A stretch of DNA of 64,000 nt, from positions 2,844,766 through 2,908,765 of the forward strand of contig JAJHZJ010000268.1 of assembly GCA_023548195.1 (NCBI GenBank). Reading direction: 5' to 3'. A program made the position numbers and the translations under genes. The DNA comes from Bettongia penicillata ogilbyi (lineage: Eukaryota > Chordata > Mammalia > Diprotodontia > Potoroidae). The notes beneath the pieces are model-generated. The model saw only the letters and a program-made list of their open reading frames with translations, had not been told where the DNA came from and did not search any database. Shown piece by piece: positions 22,055-32,705 of the stretch; position 1 is the stretch's first letter, and every line of letters starts with the position of its first letter.

Positions 22055-22215
22055 ACTTGGGTAGCATATTAGAGGATGGATTGGAGAAGGAGGCCAGTCA
22101 GTTGGTTATATCAATAGCCCAGATGAGAGATGATGAGGACAGTGGCTGTATGAGTGGAGAGGTATATTCTAGAGATTCTGTGAGGGTGGTGAGGAAGTAA
22201 GGAAAGGATAACTCA
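22055..22215 (-). repeat. L2 ORF2 fragment, antisense
   Basis: GGATGGATTGGAGAAGGAGG, CAGTCAGTTGGTTATATCAA and AGATGAGAGATGATGAGGAC follow the reversed L2 ORF2 3' part. Confidence 0.7.
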
Positions 22216-22519
22216 AAGACTACAAACCTGTATTTGTGGAGGTTTGGTGGAGTTCTTTGGCTGAAAATCAGAAGTGATAAAGAGGCACGGTGTAGGGATG
22301 ATGGAAGATTTTACTGCTGTAGCTGCAAGAGCTCTAGGGTCACTCCTGGGGGCCCACGCTGTAGGCTGTGCATTGAATTTCAGGAACTGGTATCCTTTTT
22401 AGATATAAGACCATGATTGATATGAGGGGAGGAGATATAATGTGATTTATCTCCCCACTCCTAAATTAGTTGATCACACATATATATCCACACATATATC
22501 CTTACTCCCCATTAGACAT
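22216..22519. other. Unassigned non-coding stretch
   Basis: Could be more of the antisense L2 but similarity is too low to say. Confidence 0.35.
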
Positions 22520-22672
22520 GTGCCCAGGAATCACCAAGTCCAAGCTCTTCATTTTACAGCAGGCCCCAAAAGGAAATGTGACTTATTCAAGGTTACACAA
22601 TTAATTTATGTCCAATTCAAGACTGGAAACTAGGATTCTTATTTCTAAGTATAGTACTTTTCCCACTATAGA
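22520..22672 (-). repeat. MIR, antisense
   Basis: TTCATTTTACAGCAGGCCCC, ACTTATTCAAGGTTACACAA and GGATTCTTATTTCTAAGT are in antisense MIR order. Confidence 0.65.
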
Positions 22673-22784
22673 TTTAGGGTAATTTTGTGAATGCTGAAAC
22701 ATGTACAAACATGTGTTTGATGAAAAAGATGAATTAGGTGATTTCAATAAATTAAATAAAAATAGTCTGGAACTATAATCCAGT

Positions 22785-23040
22785 GGAGTAGAATGATCAC
22801 TGTATTTCAAATCAGAGTCAGAGGACCTGAGCAAGTAGATTTTGTAAGCTGTGCAATCTTGGGCAAATCACGTTTTATGTTTGAGTCTCAGTTTGTCAAT
22901 CTGAAGCACTTATCTCCAGGTTGTTATGAGGATAAATGAGACAACACTTGTAATGAGGTTTGGAAACCTTAAAATGCTGTACAAATACCATGGCTGGACT
23001 AAATAATCTTTTGTGTTAAATTCTAAATTCTATGGTGCTG
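22785..23040 (+). repeat. CORE-SINE/MIR, near full length
   Basis: TCAGAGTCAGAGGACCTGAG, AATCTTGGGCAAATCACG, GGTTGTTATGAGGATAAATG and ACCTTAAAATGCTGTACAAA run in order; a MIR-like end follows (CTGGACTAAATAATC). Confidence 0.7.
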
Positions 23041-23224
23041 CTTCTTAGGAAAGTAGGACCAGTGTCTCCTGCCTCCAAATTGGAACCATATTAACTTCAA
23101 ATATTCCATTATCCAGGTAACTTTCTTTCTGAGAATGACAAAGTGGAGATTTCTAGACCCTTGTTTATTTTTCAAATTGAAATTTTTGTTCAAATTTATT
23201 CAAATACAAATTTTTATTGTAATA
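23041..23224. other. Unassigned non-coding stretch
   Basis: Nothing recognised. Confidence 0.4.
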
Positions 23225-23385
23225 GAGGGAATATGGCACAAGTAATCAGGAGATGTAGGTACTAGTCTCTACCCTTCTGCTGATTTGATATGAGGCTTTT
23301 CTGATGATCTTCAGTTCCTTTACATATAAAACATGGAGGCTGGGCTAAATTACCTTCTTGTAATACCATTAGCTCTAACAATTCT
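23225..23385 (+). repeat. MIR, degraded
   Basis: GGAATATGGCACAAGTAATC, TCAGTTCCTTTACATATAAA and GGCTGGGCTAAATTACC show a decayed sense MIR. Confidence 0.5.
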
Positions 23386-23457
23386 ACTAAGGATGTCCTT
23401 GGAAAAGACTCCATATTCACTTCATGAGAAAAGTATTAGGATTAGTAAATGACAACT

Positions 23458-23575
23458 GATCAATCAATAAGTCATCAATTATTGAATGCTTGCCATGACC
23501 CAGGCACAGTTCTAGGCACTGGGGATAAGAGGACAAAGAATGAAGCAATCTTTATTTGCAAGGCGCTCATATGAA
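23458..23575 (-). repeat. L2 3' end, antisense
   Basis: ATCAATCAATAAGTCATC, GGCACAGTTCTAGGCACTGG and GGATAAGAGGACAAAGAATG follow the reversed L2 3' terminus. Confidence 0.7.
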
Positions 23576-23589
23576 GTTGATATACCACT

Positions 23590-23768
23590 ACAAAGCATTT
23601 ACCATTCATTATCTCATTTGCTCCCTTCCACAAGCCTTTGGAATACTGTTGGCATTTTGTCACCTTTTCTTCCCAGGGACATTCAATTCATGGTGTCAGT
23701 GACAGTATTTAAATCCAGATCCTTTCTGACTCCAGATTCAAAGCTCTTTAAACTACACTATGCTACAC
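23590..23768 (-). repeat. CORE-SINE, antisense
   Basis: AAAGCATTTACCATTCATTA, TCTCATTTGCTCC and GATCCTTTCTGACTCCAGAT follow the reversed tail and 5' half. Confidence 0.55.
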
Positions 23769-23769
23769 A

Positions 23770-23975
23770 GGATCATAGGATCAAAGAATAAGAGGCAGAA
23801 TATTCATCAAAGGCCTTCTGGTCCAATCCCCTCTATTTACTGGTGAGGAAACTGAGTCCCACAGAAGTGAAAAGAATTGTCTGCAATTGTGTGAGCTAGG
23901 GTCAAAAGCAAGATTTGAATCCAGGTAAGATTACACCTTGAGCACTGGGTCATCACCACAGTACTACTTCCTCCA
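23770..23975 (-). repeat. MIR/L3-type SINE, antisense
   Basis: GGATCATAGGATCAAAGAAT, GGCCTTCTGGTCCAATCCCC, TGGTGAGGAAACTGAGTCCC and GATTTGAATCCAGGTAAG. Confidence 0.7.
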
Positions 23976-23999
23976 GGTGCTTTGTGGAAAAATAACCTT

Positions 24000-24170
24000 G
24001 GAAGGGACCTTAGGAAACCAGGCTTCTAGTCCTAAGTCTGCTAATTATTATCTGTGCAAACCTGAGCAATTCATTCCTTCTTTCTCAATTTCTTTATCTG
24101 TAAAATGAGGGTTTTAAGCTAGACTATCTCCTTGATAGCTCCAACTTCAAACCCATGATACTGTTATCTA
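24000..24170 (+). repeat. MIR
   Basis: CAAACCTGAGCAATTCATTC, CAATTTCTTTATCTGTAAAA and the GATAGCTCCAACTTC tail are in sense MIR order. Confidence 0.65.
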
Positions 24171-24374
24171 TAGAATCAAGGAACTGAGCTATGATAATCT
24201 TTTTTGGGTTCCTTCCAGGTCAGATATTTCATGTGCAGCAAATAAAAGCTATTTTTCAGTGGTTGATGATAGTAGTAGAGAGGCAGTAATGCAAGGGGAA
24301 AAATTCCTAACATTTGAATGGATAAAAAAAATCAGAATGGGTAAGTTTGGCTGTTTGTGGTTTGTCTCTCACTG

Positions 24375-24500
24375 GAATTTTTCAGGCAATGGCTAGATGA
24401 CCATTTCACATAGACATTGCGAAGGAGATTCTTGGTCAATGACGTGTTGGATTAGATGACCTCTACAGTATTTTCTTTTTTCTTATATGCTGTGATCCTG
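24375..24500 (+). repeat. CR1/L3 3' end
   Basis: CAGGCAATGGCTAGATGACC and GTTGGATTAGATGACCTC are the CR1/L3 terminus in sense. Confidence 0.65.
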
Positions 24501-24544
24501 ATATGTTCTATCACCAAGTATAATTGGAGATTTTATGTGTGGCT

Positions 24545-24545
<1 letters not shown>

Positions 24546-24583
<38 letters not shown>

Positions 24584-24600
24584 TTACTAGTAGTAGTAGC
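24546..24600. repeat. (CTA)n followed by (TAG)n, hairpin-forming microsatellite
   Basis: About a dozen CTA/TAC units, interrupted once by ATT, lead directly into ACTAGTAGTAGTAG, the reverse complement of the repeat unit. Confidence 0.9.
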
Positions 24601-24856
24601 TATCTAGCTAGCATTGATATAGAGCTTTAAAATTTGCAAAACATGTCACAAATGTTATTTAATTTTATTCTCATAATAAACCTGGAAGGTAGAGGCTATT
24701 ATTATCCTCATTTTACAGATGAGGAAACTGAGTCAGAGAGAGGCTAAAATATTTGCCTAGGGTCACACAACTTGTAAGTATCTGAGGCAAGATTTGAACT
24801 CAAGTCTTCCACATTCCAAGGCACTCTGTCCTCTGCTCCATCTATCTGTCACATTA
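24601..24856 (-). repeat. CORE-SINE, antisense, near full length
   Basis: AGCATTGATATAGAGCTTTA, GGTAGAGGCTATTATTATCC, CAGATGAGGAAACTGAGTCA, AGGGTCACACAACTTGTAAG and GATTTGAACTCAAGTCTTCC are all present in order. Confidence 0.85.
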
Positions 24857-24889
24857 CTGAACAAATGCATGAGAAAAATAACCTAGAAG

Positions 24890-25068
24890 TCTTGGGAAGC
24901 TGAGTTCTAGCTGAAACTTTGCCACCAAATTTCTGGGTGATTTTGGGAAATTTGTAGTTTCCTCCATTTGCTGTGTGGCCTTGGGGCCAGAGTTCCTGAC
25001 TCTATCCAATGAGGGAATTTGATTAAATTATTCCTAAGGTTCTTTCTATAGAGATACTCATAGGTAGA
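24890..25068 (+). repeat. MIR, degraded
   Basis: GCTGAGTTCTAGCTG, TTCTGGGTGATTTTGGG and AAGGTTCTTTCTATAGAGAT show a worn sense MIR. Confidence 0.5.
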
Positions 25069-25577
25069 GATGGGACAGTCCTTTAAATTGGTAAAAATAA
25101 AAGACTACGGAGAGAAGCCAAAAACGTTTTCTTTTGCTTCAACTCTCAGAATCAAGAGATCAAAACAAACAAAAGAATAAAAAACTGAAAGTCAAGCACA
25201 TAACAGGAAGTTGTCTCAACATTATAGCCACCTCCTTAAATTAAACCTGTTATTCCTGACTATCTGTTCCCTTTGAAGGGGTGTAATTGAAATCTCTGGT
25301 TACAGGCACTAAGGCTTTTGAAAACAGAGCAGTTGAGGTGAAGGCAGCTTTCTGCTCATATAGTAATCAGGGACCAGCAATTCTTTGTCTAGGAGATTTG
25401 GGAGGTGGAGAAGAGGTTATGTCCCCAGCTTTATAAGTGCATGTCATTTGTAGCTTGAATGACTGGTGCTGACACTGAGTTCTCCCTGTATTATTTCTAC
25501 AATAAAGGTGACTTCCTTATTTCATCTTGTCTTTACCCATAAACGTTTTTAAACATGCTTTCTACCCCATCATCATG
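25069..25577. other. Unassigned non-coding stretch
   Basis: No recognisable element. Confidence 0.4.
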
Positions 25578-25730
25578 GTTGAGTAGAAAGAACATTAGAT
25601 TTGCTATGCTCTATCATGGGTTTGTATCCTGGTTTGGATACTTACTACCTGTGTGACCTGGATAACAGGGTTTCAAATTCTGTAAAGGGACTGGATGATC
25701 TCTATGGTCCCTTCTAGTTCTGCGTGTCAT
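25578..25730 (+). repeat. MIR
   Basis: GAGTAGAAAGAACATTAGAT, ATACTTACTACCTGTGTGAC and ATGGTCCCTTCTAGTTCTG follow the sense MIR. Confidence 0.75.
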
Positions 25731-26052
25731 ATGTCCAACTGTTTATCATCAACCTTTTATTCAATGTTTGCTCAAAGAGATGGGGTAAGAACCCACAATT
25801 TCTGACTCCCAAGCTAATCCCTTATCCACTTCCAAACTGTCTTGGTCATAGTTACATAACCTACGAAATTAGTATAACTATACCTATCCTACCTGCCCCT
25901 ATTCTAAGAATGAAATAAAATAATGTTTATTACAGCACTTTAGAAGGTCTCAGGTATTGTATAAAGAGAAAGGATTAGTAGACATTATGCTGGTGTGAAA
26001 AGAATACTTGAAATTGACTTGAACTTAAGAAGGGGAAGGAAAGGGAAAGGAA
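25731..26052. other. Unassigned non-coding stretch
   Basis: A purine-rich patch (GGGGAAGGAAAGGGAAAGG) near 26030; nothing else recognised. Confidence 0.4.
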
Positions 26053-26325
26053 ACAAGTGCCTACTATGTGCCCAGCACTGTGCTAAGCACTTTACAATTA
26101 TTATCTCATTTGTGACACTCACTTGTGATCTTTACAATAAATCTGGATGGTAGGGGCTGTTACTATCCCAGTTTTACAGTTGAGGAAACAGACGTACAGA
26201 AGTTAAGAGACTTGTCTAGAGTCACACAGTTAGGAAATATCTGAAGCTGTATTTGAACTCAGGCATTCTAGACTCCATGTCCAAACTTCTTTCTATTGTA
26301 TGTACACTTAGTTGTCTTAGATAAC
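26053..26325 (-). repeat. CORE-SINE with L2-like tail, antisense
   Basis: GTGCCTACTATGTGCCCAGC, TGGTAGGGGCTGTTACTATC, TTGAGGAAACAGACGTACAG and GTATTTGAACTCAGGCATTC follow in antisense order. Confidence 0.8.
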
Positions 26326-26344
26326 TTCTGTCTCCTCATACTTA

Positions 26345-26522
26345 ATTGTGTGACACTAGGCAAGCCACTAACCTTTCTGAGCCTCAATTTCCTTATCTTT
26401 AAGATGAGTATAATGATACCTTGTAGTACTACAGGATCATCTTAAAGTTCAAATGAGGTCATATATGTAAAGCAATTAGCAAACTTTTAAAAGCTATGTA
26501 AATGTCAGCTCTTATTAATAAG
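26345..26522 (+). repeat. CORE-SINE, sense (TGTAGTACTACAGG subfamily)
   Basis: CTAGGCAAGCCACTAACC, GATGAGTATAATGATACC, TTGTAGTACTACAGGATCAT and the tail TGTAAATGTCAGCTCTTATT. The palindromic block is shared with 27273-27410 (antisense) and partly with 27085-27272. Confidence 0.75.
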
Positions 26523-26699
26523 GGATACTTATACAAGGCTAGTCCTGTGCAAAATCTCAAAATCAATGTCTTTTTTTTTCCATCTTCTCTTTCCTCTCTT
26601 CTATTGCTATCCCTCTACCCTTCTCTGCTGTACTGATACTGATCTCTAGGCCCTTGGCCCTGGATAGTATCCTATGTCTTATATCCCACTCTTCCTTCA

Positions 26700-26795
26700 A
26701 AACAATAACTCACATTTCTATAGGACTTTAAAATATAAAATTACTTTCCCCAGAGTCCTGTGATATAGATAACACAGGTGTAACCTAAATTCCAA
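26700..26795 (-). repeat. CORE-SINE tail, antisense
   Basis: AACAATAACTCACATTTCTA, AGGACTTTAAAATATAAAAT and AGTCCTGTGATATAG resemble the reversed tail. Confidence 0.5.
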
Positions 26796-27084
26796 AGTCC
26801 ATTGGTATAGGACTCTCTCTTCATTTGAGATCATCGTTCCACACCTGTATAGACAAAACTGTGCTACCAGTTTTGAGAAAGAAGATGGATAATGCCAATC
26901 CCGCTTCAGTAGCTGCTGAAGGGAGAATGAGATTCTGAGAAGATGACATTAAAGGAGCTGCCATTATCCTTCATATCCCTATTCCCAGCTCACTTTTCCT
27001 CTTGGGTGAGATCCAGGACTTTCTCTCTGGGTTAAGCTGAGTTCTCTCACTTCCAATGGGACATATCCTTCATTCTGTATTGTC

Positions 27085-27272
27085 TGGCAAATGTGTGTCT
27101 GACATACTTAAGGGCATGATACTGGACAATCCATTAAACCTTCCTGAGGAACTTTAGCTTCCTCATCTTTACGATGGGTATAATGACACCTGTAGTAAGG
27201 ATTGTCTTAAATTTCAAATGAGGTTAGGTGTGTAAAGTGATTTGCATCACCCAGGTAATTATCCTTTATTAG
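27085..27272 (+). repeat. CORE-SINE, sense, same subfamily
   Basis: GATACTGGACAATCCATTAA, TTCCTCATCTTTACGATGGG, CACCTGTAGTAAGGATTGTC and TGTAAAGTGATTTGCATC. Confidence 0.65.
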
Positions 27273-27410
27273 TAAGAGCTGACATTTGCTTAGCTTTCAA
27301 AGTTTGCAAATCACTTTATATACATGACTGTATTTGAACTTTAAGACAGTCCTATGGTACTACAGGAGTCATTATATTCATCTTAAAGATGATAGAACTT
27401 ATGGGTTATT
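27273..27410 (-). repeat. CORE-SINE tail, antisense, same subfamily
   Basis: AGAGCTGACATTTGCTTAGC, AAGTTTGCAAATCACTTTAT, TGGTACTACAGGAGTCATTA. It lies tail-to-tail with the preceding sense copy. Confidence 0.7.
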
Positions 27411-27984
27411 TTTTCATATACTATAGCTATCTTCCCCAACCTATGTCCATTTCTTCAGAATCCTAGGCCCAAGAGAAAATTGATGATTGTAAGGTTATTC
27501 AGTAGTGACATTGAAGCCTAGAATTCCAGCCACTTTGATGAAGGAAGTATTGGTGAGTCAGAAGATTTTCTAGGTTATGTAAAATAATCATATGAAAAAA
27601 TAGTCAGTTACTGATTCATTTTAGATTCAAGTGAGGCTGACTTTACTTTGAATGGATCTCTCTTGTCAATAGAGCCTAGGTAATGGCCTTTAGTTGTCTC
27701 TTCCTCTTTTTCCTCCCAGAGACATCGGAGATATTCACAGTTATGGATTGTTATCCTGATTGCCCTCACTCATGGTAGAAACTGATCAGCCTTAAGTTGA
27801 TTTGAAGCACAAAGCTATTACAAGGGGTTTCTCATGTCCCATTGCATTGGGGCCCTGCTGTGGGAGGAGGGAACGAGGAGCATTGGATTAATCCTTAAGA
27901 AATGATGATGAGTTTAGGGGCCCAGAGAGAGGGATGTCTGTTTATATTAAAATGAACGCATTCTGGTTACAAAATATTTTCACA
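27411..27984. other. Unassigned non-coding stretch
   Basis: No recognisable element. Confidence 0.4.
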
Positions 27985-28135
27985 CTGGAGCAAGCACTGG
28001 ATTTGGACTGAGTTTGAATTCTGTATTTACGACTTAGTTTCTTGGGTAAGTCAAACACCTTCTCTGGGACTCAGTTTATTGATAAAATAAAGGGATTGAT
28101 ATGAACTCAAGGTCTCTTCCTGCTCTAGGTCTTAT
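27985..28135 (+). repeat. MIR
   Basis: GCAAGCACTGGATTTGGACT, TTCTTGGGTAAGTCAAAC and CAAGGTCTCTTCCTGCTCTA in sense order. Confidence 0.7.
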
Positions 28136-28399
28136 GTTAAAGCTCTTCATTCCTTTCCTCACCTACTGTATCACCTCCCTTCACTGGTGACTGCTTCTTT
28201 GGGGCCTCCACTTTACGAAGGGTTGCAGCCAGGTTTAACCTCACTTATGCCTGTCTTCTCTCCTCACCTGCCCCATTGAGCCTTTCCTCCAAACTCAATC
28301 GCTATTCCCTTGCTTTCTAGCTCCTTTTAAAAATTCTGCCTTTCATCAGAGTGTGAGCTAAAACTTCTCTCTCTCTCCTTCCTTCTCCGTCCCCTCCTC
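28136..28399. other. Unassigned pyrimidine-rich stretch
   Basis: Pyrimidine-rich sequence with ACTTCTCTCTCTCTCC near 28360. CTCACCTGCCCCATTGAGCC might be L2-derived but is not assignable. Confidence 0.35.
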
Positions 28400-28668
28400 A
28401 GCCAGTAGCTAAGTGACAGGATGGCTAGAGCACTGGGCATGTAGACTGAAAGACCTAAATTCAAATCCAGAGCCAAATGCTTTCTAGCTCTGTGACCTTG
28501 GGCAGGTCACTTAGCCTCTGTGTGCCTTAGTTTCCTCAACTATAAAATGGAGGTAATAATAGCACCTACTTATCCCCCAGGCTTGTTGTGAGAATCAAAA
28601 AAGATAGAATTTACAAGGGACCTAATACAATTCCTGATATATAGTAGGTGTTTAATAAATACTTGCTC
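28400..28668 (+). repeat. tRNA-headed CORE-SINE, full length
   Basis: Head AGCTAAGTGACAGGATGGCT, TTCAAATCCAGAGCC, TGACCTTGGGCAGGTCACTT, ATAATAGCACCTACTTATCC, GGCTTGTTGTGAGAATC and an L2-like end ATAGTAGGTGTTTAATAAAT. Confidence 0.85.
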
Positions 28669-28694
28669 TCACCCCACCCCCATCTATGATTCTG

Positions 28695-28830
28695 TCCTTT
28701 TCAATCATCACAGTCACCCTGTGAAGTGGATGAAGAGGGGATTGCTATCCCAGTTTTACAGATGAAGCAACTGAGGCTTATTTGGGCTGAGAGTTGTCCA
28801 AGAGCAGACAGAAAATATGGATCATTCCTA
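28695..28830 (-). repeat. MIR, antisense
   Basis: ATCATCACAGTCACCCTGTG, CCAGTTTTACAGATGAAGC and AACTGAGGCTTATTTGG. Confidence 0.7.
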
Positions 28831-29689
28831 GGCTTTTGCCATACCCATGATGGTAATATATTTGAGTTTCCTAGCTAGGGGAGGACAGCAGGCATCTATT
28901 AAAAAAAATGAAAGTAATCTAAGAAATAGAAGATATAAAGTAAAAATAAGCTTGAAGAGATACTATAAAATTGTTTCTATTTCTGCTCTGGCTCCATGGT
29001 CAGATTACTATTCTTCATAGAGTCCATAGGGGTCCTTTCTGTACTAGTTATGCATATTGCAGTTGTAATAATGATGAACTCGTTAGGCACCACTGCCCCC
29101 AAGCTCTCTGATAAGATTCATATATAGATTAGTATTATTTAATGGATACTTATTTTAAAGTGCTCGTCATTCCTGTATTCAGACTAAAATAATCCTTTTA
29201 CTCACCCTTCCTTAACTTGATATTTTATTATTTTCAAATACATTTATGCCATGGAGTAGCACAGAGACAATTCAATACACCTTTAAAGAAAGGGTGAATG
29301 CTAATGATAAAATCTTTTTTCTGCTGACTTAGTACATAGTAAGTCAAAATCAAACTATCTGTTAATGACACTTACTGTAGGGTAAATGATTATTATCTGA
29401 TGAGAATACAGAAAAATCATAAATTATCAATATGGCTTTCTTCAAGACTTGAAAACCCAACGATCTAGTTTTACAGATATTTACCAATCATCATTTACTA
29501 TGTAAGTATAACCAGGCAGATTTGGAACTGGTTGGAGGACTGTAAACAAAGAGTATTCATTGGTGGCTGGGTCTGGGTTGACTTGGAAAGATATATCCAG
29601 TGGAGTGACTGAGGACCTCTTCTTGGATTTATCTATGCAATTTAGATCTAAATTATGTTTAGCTTAGAGATGAGAAGACTTGAAGAAGT
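28831..29689. other. Unassigned AT-rich stretch
   Basis: No recognisable element, though CR1/L3 similarity may begin before 29690. Confidence 0.4.
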
Positions 29690-29895
29690 AGGATCAATGT
29701 TTAGAAAGGTGCAAAAAGGCAAGTTTTGCTTTCATTTAAACATCCTCACAATTAGAATGGGCTGCTTCATAAGGTAATGAGTTCCTCATCAACGGAAGTC
29801 TTAACACAGAGGATCATGATGGTGTTGTTAGAGGGGATTTCTGTTTACATATAGCATGAACTAGGTGACCTCTGAAATTCTACAATTCAAGGAAT
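29690..29895 (+). mobile_element. CR1/L3 3' end, sense
   Basis: AGAATGGGCTGCTTCATAAG, GTAATGAGTTCCTCATCAAC, GGAAGTCTTAACACAGAGG and GAACTAGGTGACCTCTGAAA are the last 200 bases of CR1/L3. Confidence 0.8.
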
Positions 29896-30049
29896 AAATG
29901 CAGGACCTTCTCTATTCCTCACTTGGCCTCCATGAATATTATTCACCATATTTAGGCCTCATGACATTTTGTTTTTATTAAGCACCTATTGACCAGAGCA
30001 CTGTGCTCTGTGAGAATTCTATCAATTTAGCTAATCCTCACTACTCAGT

Positions 30050-30948
30050 AATCTGTGGATAATCTTAAAGTCAACGTGTCTAAAACTGAACTCTAATAAC
30101 CCACTCATGCCCTCTCCTCTTCCACGCTTACCTTTTACTATAGAGATCACCACCTTCTTCAGTCACTCAGACTCAAAGCTAGAGGTCATTCTTGACTTTT
30201 GACCCTTGCCCTATATTTAATTAGCAGTCAAATACTATTTTTCCACTTTCATAACACTTCTTGTATAACTTACATTGCCCCTTTTTCTCCTTTGACACTA
30301 CCATCATGTTGAAGACTATGGTAATGGTTGGTAATGGTAACCTATCGTTTAGTTTCCCTGCCACAAGCCTCTCCCACTCCAGTCCATCCTCAACTCAGAT
30401 GTCAAAATAATCTTCCTAAAGCATGCCACCATTCTATTTAGACAACTCCAGTGACTCCCTATTACTTCCTGAACCAAATGTAAAATCCTCTGTTGCACAA
30501 ATTCCTTCATAACTTACACATATACATGCACCTCCACATACTCAGCATTCTAGTTACCTGGGCCTTCTTTCTGTTTATTGCACAAGACACTCTATGTCCT
30601 GACTCTCAAATTATCTCTGACTGTCCCTCATACCTAGAATTCTGTCCCTCCTCATTTCTACCCCCTGATTTCCCTAACTTACTTCAAGTAACAATTAAAT
30701 CCCACTTTCCACAAGAAGTCTTTCCTGATCTATCTTAATACTAGTCTCTTCCTTCTGTTAATTATTTTCAATTTATCCTGTATATATCTGGTTTATACAT
30801 AATAGTTGGCCTGTTGCCTTTCCCCCCTTTGACAATGGGATTCTTGCAAGCAGGGATCATTTTTCATCCTCTGTGTTTTGTACCCTCAGTGTTTAGCACA
30901 GTGCCTAGCACATCGTAGGCACAATGTTTATTGACTAACTAAATGGTT
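30050..30948 (+). mobile_element. L2, about 0.9 kb of ORF2 end plus 3' UTR
   Basis: AACGTGTCTAAAACTGAACT, CTCAAAGCTAGAGGTCATTC, CAGTGACTCCCTATTACTTC, AAGAAGTCTTTCCTGATC, TGTTTAGCACAGTGCCTAGC and TTTATTGACTAACTAAATGG trace L2 from the ORF2 C-terminal region to the 3' terminus. Frameshifts destroy the frame; the open piece at 30493-30738 is part of this dead ORF2. Confidence 0.85.
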
Positions 30949-32099
30949 TTTACAATTAGCTGGGAACTTAGGAATTCTATATCTCCATGGGCTAAGATCA
31001 CCTCAAAATCTGACCCTATGTCACAAGAGTCTGCCCTCTTTCCAAGAAGATGATCAGTCATGGTCATCACTTTGGTTTGTACTCAAAACTGAGGGAAACT
31101 CCGTGAATCAGGAAGTCTCAAGCATAAACCAAATCCCTCAAATAGATAGCGTAAAGATGTATACTGGAGTCCAAGGCATTGTGTAGCAACCACAGTGCTT
31201 TGGAGAGAGCAAATCAAGATAGACATTTTAATTATCTTCTAAGAATGAGTTGTTCATAACTCATCCAGACTCCAGTGAGACCTTTGAATCCATACCAACT
31301 GGCATAACCCAGTCAGCAACCATGTATCAAGAAGCCACTATGCATAGTACTGAAATAGCAAGATTCATAGTCACATATAGAGTTTAGTCCAGTCAGCAAT
31401 AAACAACAAAAACTCATGGATCATCAGACATTGTTAAAAGACAACTATGGACTTTTGACTTGTGGGCACCATTACAAATGTTGTAGACTAACATCCCTTT
31501 AGGATAATTTGAATATAGATTTGGCTAAGGATAGAAGGATGAACTAAAAGGATCTTGTGACATCTCCCTACTTTCTCACATTCCTGTAGATGTAACAGAT
31601 GCTTTTTAACTTCCTAATTATCTGTATATACTTCCTGTATTCACAAGATTTGTGTTTGGCTTTTCTTCACACTGTAAAGACATGTTTTAGCTATATATCT
31701 TTTCAGAGAAGAGAAAGAACATGTGTGATGTCAATAGAACAGGCCACCTGTTTGAATTTAAACTCTCTGAACATCAGGGGAAGCCTTCTCCATATTTGAA
31801 ACAGGCACTGAAATACTAATGAAATATTACATACCCACAGATTAACACCATTTGATTTCTTAGGCCCTCAGTATATATTTCTTAAATTATATATATTCTT
31901 CATAGCAATGTAATCTACTTCCAAGTGATATGACTACAAAAACGCAAGAAAGGAACTATTTTTCTTACTCCAAGCTGGGGAAAAAGGGCAGAAAATGTCA
32001 TAATGGGCCGTGACTGTGAATAGGACTTTGGAATCCTTATAGTCACTCTAAATTTTTCTAGTTTCTCTGTTTACATGATTTTGCTGACAGTTTGTAGTA
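30949..32099. other. Unassigned non-coding stretch
   Basis: About 1.15 kb with no repeat or gene that I recognise. Confidence 0.45.
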
Positions 32100-32245
32100 G
32101 AAGTAGTTCAGTATACCAGAAATAGCAAGGGATTTGTAGTTAGAAGGCATGGGTTTGATTCTGACATTCAATACCACTGTGAACATGGTTAAAGCATTTC
32201 ACTTCTCTGAGCTTTAGATGCCTGATTTGTACAATGAGAAGGTTG
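32100..32245 (+). repeat. MIR
   Basis: AAGGCATGGGTTTGATTCTG, TTAAAGCATTTCACTTCTC and GAGCTTTAGATGCCTGATTT in sense. Confidence 0.65.
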
Positions 32246-32695
32246 GACAATCAATAATACAATTGATAAGCACTTACCAAGTGTCTGCTGTATACTAGGT
32301 ATTGGAGACATAAAAAAAAGGAAGCCACTGCTCTGGAAGAGCTCACCTTTTTTAGAAGAAAAAATATTGAGTTCTGATTTGAGCATGTTTAGTTTGAGAT
32401 GCTTATGAGATATCTAGATGGAGATGCTTGGTGAGCAGTAGGAGATTAGAGACTGAAGTTCAAGAGAGAGATGAGGTTTGTGTATGTAGATCTGGGAGGT
32501 ATCTACATAGAGATCATGCTTGAATCCACAGGAACTAATGATATCACAAGAAAGAAAGAATATAGAGAGAGGAGTGGGACATGGACAGAGACTAGAAACA
32601 CACCCATTAAAAGAGGGCTGTGCATAGATGACGATCCTCTAAAGGAGATTAATGTCTCAGTCAAATGGTGCAAGTTAGAGAAGTAGGAAGAAACC
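32246..32695 (-). mobile_element. L2, antisense, internally deleted
   Basis: Starts as the reversed 3' end (AAGCACTTACCAAGTGTCTG, AGCCACTGCTCTGGAAGAGC). Near 32350 it jumps to a more 5' ORF2 region (GAGTTCTGATTTGAGCATG, TTTAGTTTGAGATGCTTATG, GATCTGGGAGGTATCTACAT), so the stretch between is missing. Confidence 0.75.
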
Positions 32696-32705
32696 ACCAA
32701 CAAAA

